Part shown: one piece after another, positions 8,476 through 17,138 of the stretch | Layout: the number at the start of each line of letters is the position of its first letter | Numbering within the stretch: position 1 is the first letter of the stretch | Source: an uncultured Erysipelotrichaceae bacterium | GTDB lineage: Bacteria; Bacillota_I; Bacilli_A; RF39; UBA660 | Direction of reading: 5' to 3' | Length of the DNA: 48,238 nt | Assembly (NCBI GenBank): GCA_902788975.1 | Contig: CADAMI010000003.1 | Coordinates: forward strand, 1-48,238 | Translations under genes and position numbers: made by a program | The notes under the pieces: model-generated | The model's input: only the letters and a program-made list of their open reading frames with translations | Databases searched by the model: none | What the model was told of the DNA's origin: nothing

Positions 8476-9159
8476 ATGAAGTATATAATATTAATCCCTG
8501 CCTATGAGCCTGATAGTAAACTATTAAAATTATTAAGAGAAATCAATAATAAGTATCCCGTTGTTGTAGTTAATGACGGTTCAAATAAAGCCTATAAAGA
8601 TATTTTTAATGAAGTAAAAAAATATGCCCATCTCTTATCATATGATAAAAATATGGGTAAAGGCTATGCCTTAAAAACAGGTTTAAATTATATTGAAGAT
8701 ACTTATGATAATTATATTGTCGTTACCATGGATGCCGATGGTCAACATACTTTAAATGATGCCATAAGATTATGTGATTATGTTAAAGAGCATAAAGATA
8801 CATTAGCTCTAGGTAAAAGATATTTTACTAAAAATACCCCTATAAGAAGCCGTATCGGTAATTATATAACCAGAAAAGTATTTAAATTAGTAACTAAAAA
8901 TAAAATATATGATACTCAAACTGGTCTTAGAGCTTTCTCAAAAGAATTAATTGATTATATGATAAACATACCAGGGAATAGATATGAATATGAAATGAAT
9001 GTCTTACTAAATCTAAAAAAAGATAATATTAAACATACAGAAATACCTATCGAAACTATATATCTAGATCATAATAAATCATCCCATTTTAACTCATTAA
9101 CAGATTCATATAAAGTATACAAAGAAATATTTAAATGGTATAAGAATAACAAAAACTAG
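8476..9159 (+). CDS. Family 2 glycosyltransferase
   Basis: A 227-residue enzyme with a GT-A fold. ILIPAYEPD opens the fold, VVVNDGS is the nucleotide-sugar site, and MDADGQH (DxD-type) binds the metal. TQTGLRAFSK and YEYEMNVL match the dolichol-phosphate-mannose-synthase/YkcC-like group, which usually transfers a sugar to a polyprenyl phosphate at the membrane. There is no C-terminal membrane pair, so it is the soluble form. ATG 8476 is eight bases from AAGGA; ATG 8467 overlaps that site. The sugar and acceptor are unknown. Confidence 0.88.
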   Translation: MKYIILIPAYEPDSKLLKLLREINNKYPVVVVNDGSNKAYKDIFNEVKKYAHLLSYDKNMGKGYALKTGLNYIEDTYDNYIVVTMDADGQHTLNDAIRLCDYVKEHKDTLALGKRYFTKNTPIRSRIGNYITRKVFKLVTKNKIYDTQTGLRAFSKELIDYMINIPGNRYEYEMNVLLNLKKDNIKHTEIPIETIYLDHNKSSHFNSLTDSYKVYKEIFKWYKNNKN

Positions 9160-9189
9160 AACTAATTAATAACAAATAGTTCTAGTTTT
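9152..9189. terminator. Bidirectional terminator
   Basis: A perfect 13-bp stem (9152-9164 with 9177-9189) contains the stop codons of both converging genes. A and T runs flank it. Confidence 0.8.
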
Positions 9190-10702
9190 CTATTGTTACA
9201 AAATATGTTAAATTCTTTAATTTCTTAAATAGACAGAAATAATCATCTTCATATAGAATTTCATAATTACTATCATTTTTTAATATTTCATAAAATTGAT
9301 TATCTTCTTTATATATTAATACGTGGGTAATTTTATAAAATTCAAATTTTTCTTGATAATTTCTACCTATAAAATGAAAATCATCTAAGATATCATAATC
9401 TAATCCACTAAATTGTTTCGTATATAAATCAGCTCTTGAATCGATGAATACCGGAATATTATTTAACATTAAATAACTACCAAAATTATATTCATTAAAT
9501 ATCCGCATACTATCAATATCAATATTTTCTTTAATATATTTAACCGCCTCTATTGGATATACCTCTTTATCGATATAATCTTTACTATTTTGAAAGTTAA
9601 ATAGAAGACTACTACCAATAACTGCTATCATAAAACTAATAATAATTACTACCTTTTTATTAAAGAAATTCAAAACTGGTTCCATAGAAAGATCATATTT
9701 ATCTAAAAACATGGTAAATATTCTGACAAAACAAATCGTTCCGATTAAGGCAAGGAGAGCAATATGTCTAACGGAAATAATTGACATTAAAACTAATCCG
9801 CATTCCATAAATAAATCTCTTAATTTTGCCTTTGAGAAGAAAGCAAAAAAGATAGTTTCAATCGCAATAATAAGGGTAAATGGACTATTAGCCCAACTAA
9901 TCATTTGATGCTCTAGAATATATTTTTGACTATTGCCCATAAATGTTTTAATAAAATAAGTATATGGTGTTAATCCAATCGGAGTAATTAAACCAGTTAA
10001 TAAACTTAATAACATAGTAACAAATAAATATTTAATATTATTATTTTCTTCAAGAATCATTCTCGATTTTAAATACTTAATAAATATATTTTCTTTTTTT
10101 AATTTAATCTTTTTACATATCTTAGTAATTATATATTCAGCTAAATATGGTAAATACACAATGAAGTAGAATGGCCATACCGCTACATGAACATTGCATA
10201 TAATTAAGGATACTAATAAGAGGCCAATTAAATTTCTCTTATTACCATTTTTTAAGAAACTTTCAATAAAATATATTTCAAGAGCAAATAAGATAAAACT
10301 AACTAACTGAGCCCTTGCTGTTGCAAAACCACTTATTGCTAACATACATAAAAATACTCCAAGAGCGGACATTATATAATTATTAGTAATCTTTAAATTA
10401 ATTTTAAAAACAATCATTAATAAAATATATAATAATATCATTGATGATATATATATACCTGTATAACCCAAGTTATGATAAATTAAATAAATAAATACAT
10501 CATATAACCAATGTGGATATGTATAAGCTAGTCCCGTATGAAATGAAAAATGATCCATCATATCTATACCATTATTTATAATTAATTCACCAATCTTAAT
10601 CGTATAAAAGGTATCATTCTGTAATGTTTTTCTAACAACTGCTATGACTAAAATAGCTATCCATACCATAAACATATATTTAAATTTTTTCTTCTTATCC
10701 AT
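9182..10702 (-). CDS. Polytopic membrane protein, GT-C-like
   Basis: About 506 residues and 10-12 membrane segments. The opening (NDTFYTIKIGELIINNGIDM, then DHFSFHTGLAYTYPHWLYD) has the acidic first outside loop and the layout of membrane glycosyltransferases of the GT-C type, and the soluble C-terminal part contains a YPIEAVKYIKEN segment seen in related hypothetical proteins. No catalytic residue can be proved by eye. ATG 10702 has GGTGA upstream; ATG 10714 has no ribosome site. It converges with the glycosyltransferase gene, so both may serve surface-glycan assembly, but that is inference. Confidence 0.7.
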   Translation of the reverse strand: MDKKKKFKYMFMVWIAILVIAVVRKTLQNDTFYTIKIGELIINNGIDMMDHFSFHTGLAYTYPHWLYDVFIYLIYHNLGYTGIYISSMILLYILLMIVFKINLKITNNYIMSALGVFLCMLAISGFATARAQLVSFILFALEIYFIESFLKNGNKRNLIGLLLVSLIICNVHVAVWPFYFIVYLPYLAEYIITKICKKIKLKKENIFIKYLKSRMILEENNNIKYLFVTMLLSLLTGLITPIGLTPYTYFIKTFMGNSQKYILEHQMISWANSPFTLIIAIETIFFAFFSKAKLRDLFMECGLVLMSIISVRHIALLALIGTICFVRIFTMFLDKYDLSMEPVLNFFNKKVVIIISFMIAVIGSSLLFNFQNSKDYIDKEVYPIEAVKYIKENIDIDSMRIFNEYNFGSYLMLNNIPVFIDSRADLYTKQFSGLDYDILDDFHFIGRNYQEKFEFYKITHVLIYKEDNQFYEILKNDSNYEILYEDDYFCLFKKLKNLTYFVTIEN

Positions 10703-10768
10703 ATATATCACCATCTAAAATATATCATATAAATACTTATATAACAACTAAATTGACATATTTTTTAC

Positions 10769-10797
10769 TTACATAAAAAAGGAAAATATGCTATAAT
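10769..10797 (+). promoter_or_regulatory. Extended -10 promoter of the CarD-type gene
   Basis: TGC-TATAAT (-10 at 10792-10797) with a weak TTACAT 17 bases upstream. Transcription should start near 10804. Confidence 0.65.
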
Positions 10798-10808
10798 TTA
10801 TATGAAAC

Positions 10809-10852
10809 GAGTAGCCGAAGGCGTAAGTCCAGTTTGCTATTCTTTTTTCTTT
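10809..10852 (+). promoter_or_regulatory. Structured leader/possible attenuator before the CarD-type gene
   Basis: Just after the predicted start of transcription, GAGTAGC (10809-10815) pairs with GCTATTC (10836-10842) around a 20-base loop, and TTTTTTCTTT follows, as in an intrinsic terminator. A competing small hairpin GCC-GAA-GGC (10814-10822) would break the outer stem. The ribosome site AAGGAGGAG starts at about 10855. I do not recognise a known riboswitch class. Confidence 0.5.
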
Positions 10853-10868
10853 ATAAGGAGGAGAAAAA

Positions 10869-11354
10869 ATGTATAAAATAAATGATTATATAATATATAA
10901 AAGAGAAGTATGTAAAATAAATGATATCTTACCTAAATTCTTTAAAGATAATGATTATTATTTATTAAGTCCCTTATCTGATGATACACTAACAATAAAA
11001 GTACCCGTTAATAATAAAGAAATACGTAGTCTAATTACTAAAAAAGATATTGATAAAATTATAAATAAAATACCTGATATCGAACCAGTTAATAGTGATA
11101 CGAAAACGTTAGAAAATACTTATAAAGAATTATTAGCATCTGGTACTCATGAAGATTTGATTAAAATAATTAAGACAACATACTTAAGAAATAAAGAAAG
11201 AATTGATAATAATAAAAAGACTACTGATAAAGATAATTATTATTTTAATTTAGCTGAAAAATATCTTTATCAAGAGTTTCAAATTGTCTTAAATTTATCT
11301 TATGAAGAAGCTAAAAATTATGTTATTAATAAAGTAGCAAAATTATCTAAATGA
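10869..11354 (+). CDS. CarD/CdnL-family transcription regulator
   Basis: A 161-residue protein. The N-terminus (YKINDYIIYKREVCKINDIL, then DYYLLSPLSDDTLTIKVPV) matches the CarD/TRCF RNA-polymerase-interacting domain, a small beta barrel that binds the RNA polymerase beta subunit and affects promoter open complexes. The C-terminal half is helical and ends in NYVINKVAK, as in CarD proteins. It sits behind the structured leader at 10809 and a strong AAGGAGGAG ribosome site. It overlaps the converging flippase gene by 12 bases. Confidence 0.82.
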   Translation: MYKINDYIIYKREVCKINDILPKFFKDNDYYLLSPLSDDTLTIKVPVNNKEIRSLITKKDIDKIINKIPDIEPVNSDTKTLENTYKELLASGTHEDLIKIIKTTYLRNKERIDNNKKTTDKDNYYFNLAEKYLYQEFQIVLNLSYEEAKNYVINKVAKLSK

Positions 11355-12623
11355 TTTTTTAACATAATAAATATGGTGGATTGTTACATAAAATATATTA
11401 ATTATACTGGCAATAATAAACCCCCACATACCCATAAATATAGGTAGAATAATTAATAAAATATTTTTAATTATTGCTCCTTTTAATGTCCCTAACATAG
11501 CTGTTTTAGCCATCTCAGCCGCTTGCATATAAGAAGTAAGTGGTCCTTGAATATAATGCATTAAAAATAAGGGAGCCACTATTCTGATATAACCAACACC
11601 TTGAGTAGTGTTATAGATAAATTTAAGCAGGATATCTGGAATAGTCATAAAAAACATGGTAAAAAATATTCCTACGAATAATGAAATAGTTATCGCTTGG
11701 CGTAACTTTTTTTTCGTATAAGCTATTTTTCCTTTAGCAAGTCCATTCGACACGACTGGAAGAAGAGAAGTAGATATGGCCATAGTAAAGAATGATGGAA
11801 TCAATAGTAATGGGAAAACATATCCAGTAATTATTCCATATTCTGAAACAATATAACTATTATCATATCCACATCTTAACAATATAAAGGTAAGAATTAC
11901 TGGTTCTAAGAAATATGATATAGAACCAATAAATCTACTTCCCGTAGCACTAAGAGATATATTTAAAACATCTTTAAATATTTCTTTATCGAGTTTTAAA
12001 TCATTTAAATTTATCTTTTTACTAGGTACAAATAATATTAAACATATAATCGATGAAAATTCACTAAATATATTGATAAGTACTACCCATAAAACCGCTA
12101 TTTTCATGCCATATACCATTAATTTAGGTATCATAAAAATAATAAATAATAACCTAACTATCTGTTCAATAACATTAGATACAACATATGGAGTCATTCT
12201 TTCATTACCATAAAAATATCCTTTTAATATTGAAGACATACATATAAAAGGTAAGGTAAAACTAATTCCCATAATTGGTAAATATGTATCTGGATTATTA
12301 AGTAAATGATTACTAATAAATGGTGCTAATAATATTAACAATATCATTAAAATAATATTATAAAGGATACTTACTGGTATTAGTGATAAGACCACTTTCT
12401 TTCCTCTTTTACCTTCCGCTACTACTTTACTAATCGATGTTGGTAATGACATAGTACATAAAGTAATAAATAAATTAAATGTAGGCATTATTAACATATA
12501 TAAGCCAATACCATTACCACCAATACTTCTTGTTAAAAATATTTTAATCACCATGGCCATTAATTTCGTAATAGCTCCACCAATAATTAAAATCATTGTC
12601 GATTTAATAAATTTACTTTTCAT
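11343..12623 (-). CDS. SpoVB/MurJ-like polysaccharide flippase
   Basis: About 426 residues and 12-14 membrane segments of the MATE-like MVF/flippase superfamily. The N-terminus (ITKLMAMVIKIFLTRSIGGN, then GIGLYMLIMPTFNLF and SLPTSISKVVAEGKRGK) is the SpoVB-type signature. SpoVB-like proteins move lipid-linked wall or cortex precursors across the membrane, and MurJ moves lipid II. Which substrate applies here cannot be said. I take ATG 12623 as the start; a TTG at 12647 could add eight residues, and neither has a clear ribosome site. Its promoter region is shared with the divergent gene at 12711. Confidence 0.8.
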   Translation of the reverse strand: MKSKFIKSTMILIIGGAITKLMAMVIKIFLTRSIGGNGIGLYMLIMPTFNLFITLCTMSLPTSISKVVAEGKRGKKVVLSLIPVSILYNIILMILLILLAPFISNHLLNNPDTYLPIMGISFTLPFICMSSILKGYFYGNERMTPYVVSNVIEQIVRLLFIIFMIPKLMVYGMKIAVLWVVLINIFSEFSSIICLILFVPSKKINLNDLKLDKEIFKDVLNISLSATGSRFIGSISYFLEPVILTFILLRCGYDNSYIVSEYGIITGYVFPLLLIPSFFTMAISTSLLPVVSNGLAKGKIAYTKKKLRQAITISLFVGIFFTMFFMTIPDILLKFIYNTTQGVGYIRIVAPLFLMHYIQGPLTSYMQAAEMAKTAMLGTLKGAIIKNILLIILPIFMGMWGFIIASIINIFYVTIHHIYYVKKSFR

Positions 12624-12656
12624 AATAAAGTATATGTTTAAAATCAAACATTATCA

Positions 12657-12685
12657 TTGAAAATAGGATGATAATATGCTATTAT
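12657..12685 (+). promoter_or_regulatory. Promoter of the 568-aa gene
   Basis: TTGAAA, 17 bases, then TGC-TATTAT, a good housekeeping-type promoter with extended -10. It lies in the divergent region shared with the flippase gene. Confidence 0.65.
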
Positions 12686-12710
12686 ATAAAGCCAAGAAAA
12701 AGGTGATAGT

Positions 12711-14417
12711 ATGAATATGACTTTATTACCTAAAGAGTTTGCTTTTGGTAAAAATAAATTAGAAATATTTAAAAAAACAGTGCTTGGAGCTAGTATTACT
12801 GACTATGCACTTCTTTGCGGTGGAAAATATGATTGGATGGTTAAATCAAAAATTGATGTAATAGATAAAATTTTTGACAGAGTAAATCTTTCAGTTGATG
12901 TTGTAAATGTACGTGGAGAATGGGAAACAAGAGATAGATACTGTGCACGCAATGTAGGAATTCGTCCTATTGTCTATTACAAAGATATAGAGTCAGAAAT
13001 AATAAAAAAACATATAAATGCGGCTGGCATCCTAGAGATAGAATATGGTATGTATCCAACTTATGTTGTAAGGGATGAATTGGCCAAAAAACTGGATAAA
13101 CTTTATCACGAAGAAAAATTAACTCATAGTACTCAATATACGACAACAGTTGATTCACCAGATAGTATTTTTCAAGAGAGAAAGTGGAATAATAGTTTTT
13201 TATTTAATGGAGAAAAATATGTACATTGTCAAGCCGATGTCGATGAAGATATTAATATTATATTATCAGATGGTAGTTTAATCATAAATGAAAAGTTTTA
13301 TTGGGTGCGCGTAGAGCCAATAGAATGGTTAGTAGATACAAAAACAGGAATAGCAATTTCAAAATATATAATTGCCAGTGGCGAAGAACCTAGATTTATA
13401 GATTATTTATTAAAATATTATCTTCAAAATGAAATTCGAATGTTTGATTATAATCAAAAATATAATAAAATAATAGAACAAAAGAAGATAGATATAACTA
13501 GTAACCAAAAAACTAATGAAATATTAAAAATAATAGATGAAATAACCAAATATCAAAAATACTATCATGGTAAAATAGATATTGACACAAAAGTAAACAG
13601 TTTAATAACTGAATATAATAATAAAATAAATAATGTATTAACTAATAAAAGTATTTTAACATTAGAAAATAATGATAAAGAATCATTATATCTAAAACTA
13701 ATATCTAATTTAAATGAAATATTAGATGGCTTAAAACTAAATTACGAAAATAATAAAGTATATCATAATATTTTAGAATTATTAGATAATTGTTTATTAA
13801 TTATTGAAAATAAAGATAAAGAACCAAAAACAGAATTAGAAAAAGATCTTAAAACAATAACTAATATCATTATTCCTTATCTAAATGATAATTATAGTTT
13901 ATCTAAATTAAAAGAAATATTTAGTTTAGAAAAAACAAATATTACTATGTCGCTAGAAAATATGGCTAATTTAAATAGTAAGATAAATGGTAAGTATAAA
14001 TCCATTATTGATTTTGAATTAAGTATAAGAATTAAATTACAAGTCTTTTTAATGGATATTTATAAAAATATCATTGATAGAGATATATCTAATGAAATAA
14101 TTAAAAATTATAAAGATATTGCCTCAAATAACTATAAAGAATCAAGCTATAGTATTGTTAAAGTATATTTAAATACCTTAAATGAATTATCTGAATATAT
14201 TAAAAAGAATGGTAATCAAGATGAGATAAATGAATTAAATACTATACTAAGTCATATCAATACTGAAAATGATTTAAATACTACGATTAATAATTTAATT
14301 AAAGTATTAAAAGTCTTATATATGATTAAATTTAAAATTGATGAACGATTAAACAATGCTAAATTAATCGAAGAATATACTATAAGTATTCCTAAAGTAA
14401 AAACTAGAAGCATATAA
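12711..14417 (+). CDS. Unrecognised two-part protein (DUF6273-like front, coiled-coil back)
   Basis: A 568-residue cytoplasmic protein starting after AGGTGATAGT. Residues ~1-235 include ARNVGIRPIVYY and YWVRVEPIEWLVDTKTGIAI, which resemble the repeated-tryptophan domain found with LRR proteins (DUF6273-like). Residues ~245-560 are Asn/Lys/Ile/Leu-rich and probably long helices. The back half is clearly more AT-rich and lower in complexity than the front, as if two pieces were joined near base 13440. A terminator follows. I do not recognise a function. Confidence 0.7.
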   Translation: MNMTLLPKEFAFGKNKLEIFKKTVLGASITDYALLCGGKYDWMVKSKIDVIDKIFDRVNLSVDVVNVRGEWETRDRYCARNVGIRPIVYYKDIESEIIKKHINAAGILEIEYGMYPTYVVRDELAKKLDKLYHEEKLTHSTQYTTTVDSPDSIFQERKWNNSFLFNGEKYVHCQADVDEDINIILSDGSLIINEKFYWVRVEPIEWLVDTKTGIAISKYIIASGEEPRFIDYLLKYYLQNEIRMFDYNQKYNKIIEQKKIDITSNQKTNEILKIIDEITKYQKYYHGKIDIDTKVNSLITEYNNKINNVLTNKSILTLENNDKESLYLKLISNLNEILDGLKLNYENNKVYHNILELLDNCLLIIENKDKEPKTELEKDLKTITNIIIPYLNDNYSLSKLKEIFSLEKTNITMSLENMANLNSKINGKYKSIIDFELSIRIKLQVFLMDIYKNIIDRDISNEIIKNYKDIASNNYKESSYSIVKVYLNTLNELSEYIKKNGNQDEINELNTILSHINTENDLNTTINNLIKVLKVLYMIKFKIDERLNNAKLIEEYTISIPKVKTRSI

Positions 14418-14445
14418 AAAGAAACTCAAATGTTTCTTTTTTTTT
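14416..14445 (+). terminator. Terminator of the 568-aa gene
   Basis: AAAAGAAAC and GTTTCTTTT form a stem with loop TCAAAT, followed by a T run. It starts at the stop codon. Confidence 0.8.
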
Positions 14446-14513
14446 GACACTTTTTTAATTATTTTATGTCAAATCAAAAAAATTTACTTTAAAAAAAAGT
14501 AAAGTGGTATAAA
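14443..14513 (+). promoter_or_regulatory. dinD promoter region with two inverted repeats
   Basis: Two palindromes lie upstream of dinD. TTTGACA (14443-14449) is mirrored by TGTCAAA (14467-14473) with 17 bases between. TTTACTTT (14483-14490) is mirrored by AAAGTAAA (14496-14503) with five bases between. The second lies within a candidate promoter (TTTACT ... TATAAA at 14508). A repressor site is likely, but neither repeat matches the usual Bacillus LexA box. Confidence 0.4.
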
Positions 14514-14547
14514 TTTCTACAATATTATTTATGAAGGAGGAAAAAAT

Positions 14548-15375
14548 ATGAGTAACGTAGAGGAATTTAAAGAAATAGTTTTTGATAATATTAAACATAT
14601 CAACAAAGAAGGAAAAGAATTTTGGTGTGCAAGAGAACTAATGGTCGCTTTAGAATATAAAAGATGGGATAAGTTTAATGATGTAATAGAAAATGCAAAA
14701 ATAGCATGTCAAAACAGCAAGAATTTGACAAATGACCATTTTTCCCATGTGGGAAAAATGGTTGATATTGGCTCAAACACAAAAAGAAAAATTAGTGATT
14801 ATAAATTATCTCGTTACGCTTGTTATTTAATAGTTCAAAATGCAAATCCAAGAAAGAAATCGGTTGCTTTAGGTCAAACATATTTTGCTATTCAAACAAG
14901 ACGTCAAGAATTAAGTGAAAGAGAATATAGTTCATTATCAGAAGATGAAAAAAGATTTTACCAAAGAGATTTAACTAAGAAAGGTAATTATTCATTAAAT
15001 AAGACTGCTGCATCAGCTGGTGTAAAAAATTTTGATCAGTTTCATAATTCGGGATATAAAGGATTATATGGTGGAGAGACAGCTAATGATATAGCTAAAA
15101 GAAAAGGTTTAAGATATCGAGAAGATATACTTGATAATATGTGTAGTGATGAATTAATTGCTAATTTATTTAGAATCTCGCAAACGGAACAAAAATTAAA
15201 AAAAGAAAATATAAAAAATGAAAAAGATGCCAATAACACTCATTACGAAGTAGGTAGTAAAATCAGAAAAACAATTAAAGAACTAGGCGGAACTATGCCA
15301 GAAGATTTTTCGACTCCTGAAAAAAGTTTAAAACAATTAGAAAAAGAAACAAAACTTTTAAACGAAAAAAAATAA
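14548..15375 (+). CDS. dinD: DNA damage-inducible protein D
   Basis: A 275-residue cytosolic protein. It opens with a BRO-N-like domain (EFWCARELMVALEYKRWDKF, then NDHFSHVGKMVDIGS), continues with LSRYACYLIVQNANPRKKSV and ALGQTYFAIQTRRQEL, and ends in a DinD-type helical tail. This full pattern is DinD, an SOS-linked protein that in E. coli inhibits RecA filament function. The start at ATG 14548 follows GAAGGAGG. It stands alone between unrelated genes, often a sign of transfer. Regulation is probably through the inverted repeats upstream. Confidence 0.9.
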   Translation: MSNVEEFKEIVFDNIKHINKEGKEFWCARELMVALEYKRWDKFNDVIENAKIACQNSKNLTNDHFSHVGKMVDIGSNTKRKISDYKLSRYACYLIVQNANPRKKSVALGQTYFAIQTRRQELSEREYSSLSEDEKRFYQRDLTKKGNYSLNKTAASAGVKNFDQFHNSGYKGLYGGETANDIAKRKGLRYREDILDNMCSDELIANLFRISQTEQKLKKENIKNEKDANNTHYEVGSKIRKTIKELGGTMPEDFSTPEKSLKQLEKETKLLNEKK

Positions 15376-15459
15376 TTATTTTAGGCAATAAAATAAATGT
15401 ATGTGGCAGTAAAGAAGTTGCTTAATATTTAGAATGATAAGAAGTATAAGTAAATAAAA

Positions 15460-15492
15460 TTTTAAAGGGGGCGAATTTTGTCCCCTTTAAAA
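15460..15492. terminator. Symmetric hairpin after dinD
   Basis: TTTTAAAGGGG pairs perfectly with CCCCTTTAAAA over an 11-base loop. It could end transcripts from either side, though the following T run is absent. Its GGGG/CCCC core is striking in such AT-rich sequence. Confidence 0.5.
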
Positions 15493-15587
15493 ATAATATA
15501 GGTAGTAATGATTTAAAATATCTTCATAAAATATGTAATTCAATAATTTTAACATTCACAAAAAATGGAATATATCAAAAATCAACT

Positions 15588-15613
15588 AAATCCATATATA
15601 ATGGATTTTTTTA
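15588..15613 (+). terminator. Terminator-like hairpin before murC
   Basis: AAATCCAT and ATGGATTT form an 8-bp stem with loop ATATA, followed by T residues. There is no gene directly upstream, so it may end an unseen short RNA or read-through from dinD. Confidence 0.6.
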
Positions 15614-15699
15614 ATAATAACAATGCCATAGGCCTAACCATATAATAATTCTAATATTTACAATTAGTTATATAATTTTAGTAATATTTAACTATTTTG

Positions 15700-15708
15700 T
15701 GTTATAAT
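15700..15708 (+). promoter_or_regulatory. Extended -10 promoter of murC
   Basis: TGT-TATAAT lies 26 bases before the murC ATG. No clear -35 was seen. Confidence 0.5.
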
Positions 15709-15733
15709 TATATAAAGAAAGAAAGTGATTGTT

Positions 15734-17038
15734 ATGTATCATTTTATTGGTATAAAAGGAGCAGGTATGTCTGCTTTAGCCGTAATATTAAAACAATTAG
15801 GTTATGAAGTAAAAGGAAGTGACTTAGATAAACATTTCTTTACTGAAAGTGAATTAATTAAAAATAATATTAAAATGACTCCATATAATGAAGAAAATAT
15901 CTATGAAGGATTAATAATTATTAAAGGAGCCTCAATTACTGATGATAATGTTGAATTAATTAAAGCAAAAGAATTAAATCTAGAAATAATCGGTTATGAA
16001 GAAATGTTAGGTAAACTAACAAGAGAATATAATACAATCTGTATTGCTGGATGCCATGGTAAAACAACTACTACAGCCATGATGAGTCAAGTATTAAATA
16101 ATATAATTGGTATTAATTATCTAATCGGCGATGGTACTGGCTATGCCAAAAAAGATAATAAATTCTTTGCTTTAGAAAGTTGCGAATATAAAAGACATTT
16201 CTTAAATTATTTACCATATTATGCCGTTATTTTAAATATTGATTTAGATCATGTTGATTATTTTAAAGATATTGATGATGTTATCTTAGCTTATCAACAA
16301 TTTGCTAGTAGGGCTACTAAAATGGTTATTGCTTGCGGCGATGATGCGAATGTTCATAAAATGAAATTAAATAAAAAAATAGCTTATTTTGGATTAAATG
16401 ATAATAATAATATCCGTGCTATTAATATTAATTATTCTAAAGATGGCACTAGTTTCGATGTTATTGCTGATAATAATCTATATGGTCATTTTGATTTACC
16501 AATATATGCCTCTCATCAATTATTAGATGCCTTAGCGGTTATATCTGTATGTTTCTATGAAAATTTAGATAGTAATGAAGTCGAAAAATATTTTAAAGAC
16601 TTTACTGGTGCTAGAAGAAGATTTACTGAAACTATTGTTGGTAATAATATAATTATTGATGATTATGCTCATCACCCTAATGAAGTAAAATCAACCATTA
16701 ATGCCATTAAGCAGAAATATCCTGATAAAGAAATTATCGCTATCTTTCAACCACATACTTTTACTAGAACCAAAGAATTTGCAAGTGATTTAGCTAAAGT
16801 CTTTAATGAAGTAGATGCGACTTATATTATGGATATCCATCCAGCCAGAGAAAAACAAAAAGACTATCCAGATATTACCAAAGATATTATTATTAATAAA
16901 CTTAATAATGGTTATCCAATCAATATCGATGAAGCAGATAAACTAAACGTATATAATAATGCGGTATTTATCTTTATGTCACCAAACGACATCTCTAAAC
17001 TAGAAGATGACTTAATTAAACTAAAGAGTAACTTTTAG
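15734..17038 (+). CDS. murC: UDP-N-acetylmuramate--L-alanine ligase
   Basis: Adds L-alanine to UDP-MurNAc with ATP, the first stem-peptide step of peptidoglycan in the cytosol. All three Mur ligase domains are present: the N-terminal Rossmann part (FIGIKGAGMSALA), the ATP-binding GCHGKTTTTAMM, the ALESCEYKRHFL and ILNIDLDHVDYF motifs, then YAHHPNEVKSTI and FQPHTFTRT. It has 434 residues. I chose ATG 15734; a GTG at 15725 would add three residues. It is a single-gene unit away from the division cluster that holds it in many Bacilli. Confidence 0.95.
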   Translation: MYHFIGIKGAGMSALAVILKQLGYEVKGSDLDKHFFTESELIKNNIKMTPYNEENIYEGLIIIKGASITDDNVELIKAKELNLEIIGYEEMLGKLTREYNTICIAGCHGKTTTTAMMSQVLNNIIGINYLIGDGTGYAKKDNKFFALESCEYKRHFLNYLPYYAVILNIDLDHVDYFKDIDDVILAYQQFASRATKMVIACGDDANVHKMKLNKKIAYFGLNDNNNIRAININYSKDGTSFDVIADNNLYGHFDLPIYASHQLLDALAVISVCFYENLDSNEVEKYFKDFTGARRRFTETIVGNNIIIDDYAHHPNEVKSTINAIKQKYPDKEIIAIFQPHTFTRTKEFASDLAKVFNEVDATYIMDIHPAREKQKDYPDITKDIIINKLNNGYPINIDEADKLNVYNNAVFIFMSPNDISKLEDDLIKLKSNF

Positions 17039-17067
17039 TAAACCACAAGATTAATTTATAAATTTAT

Positions 17068-17107
17068 AAAAAAAGTTTTACGAAAAAAAAGTAAAACTCT
17101 TTTTTTG
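17068..17107 (+). terminator. Terminator of murC
   Basis: AGTTTTAC and GTAAAACT form a stem over an A-rich loop, flanked by an A run and followed by CTTTTTTT. Confidence 0.8.
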
Positions 17108-17138
17108 CGTGTATATAATTTATGAGGAGGTAAGAAAG

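Larger units (their letters stand above)
15376..15733. other. Gene-free stretch between dinD and murC
   Basis: About 358 bases with no credible coding frame. It holds an 11-bp G/C-cored hairpin (15460-15492), a terminator (15588-15613) and the murC promoter (15700-15708). Nothing else was recognised. Confidence 0.6.
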
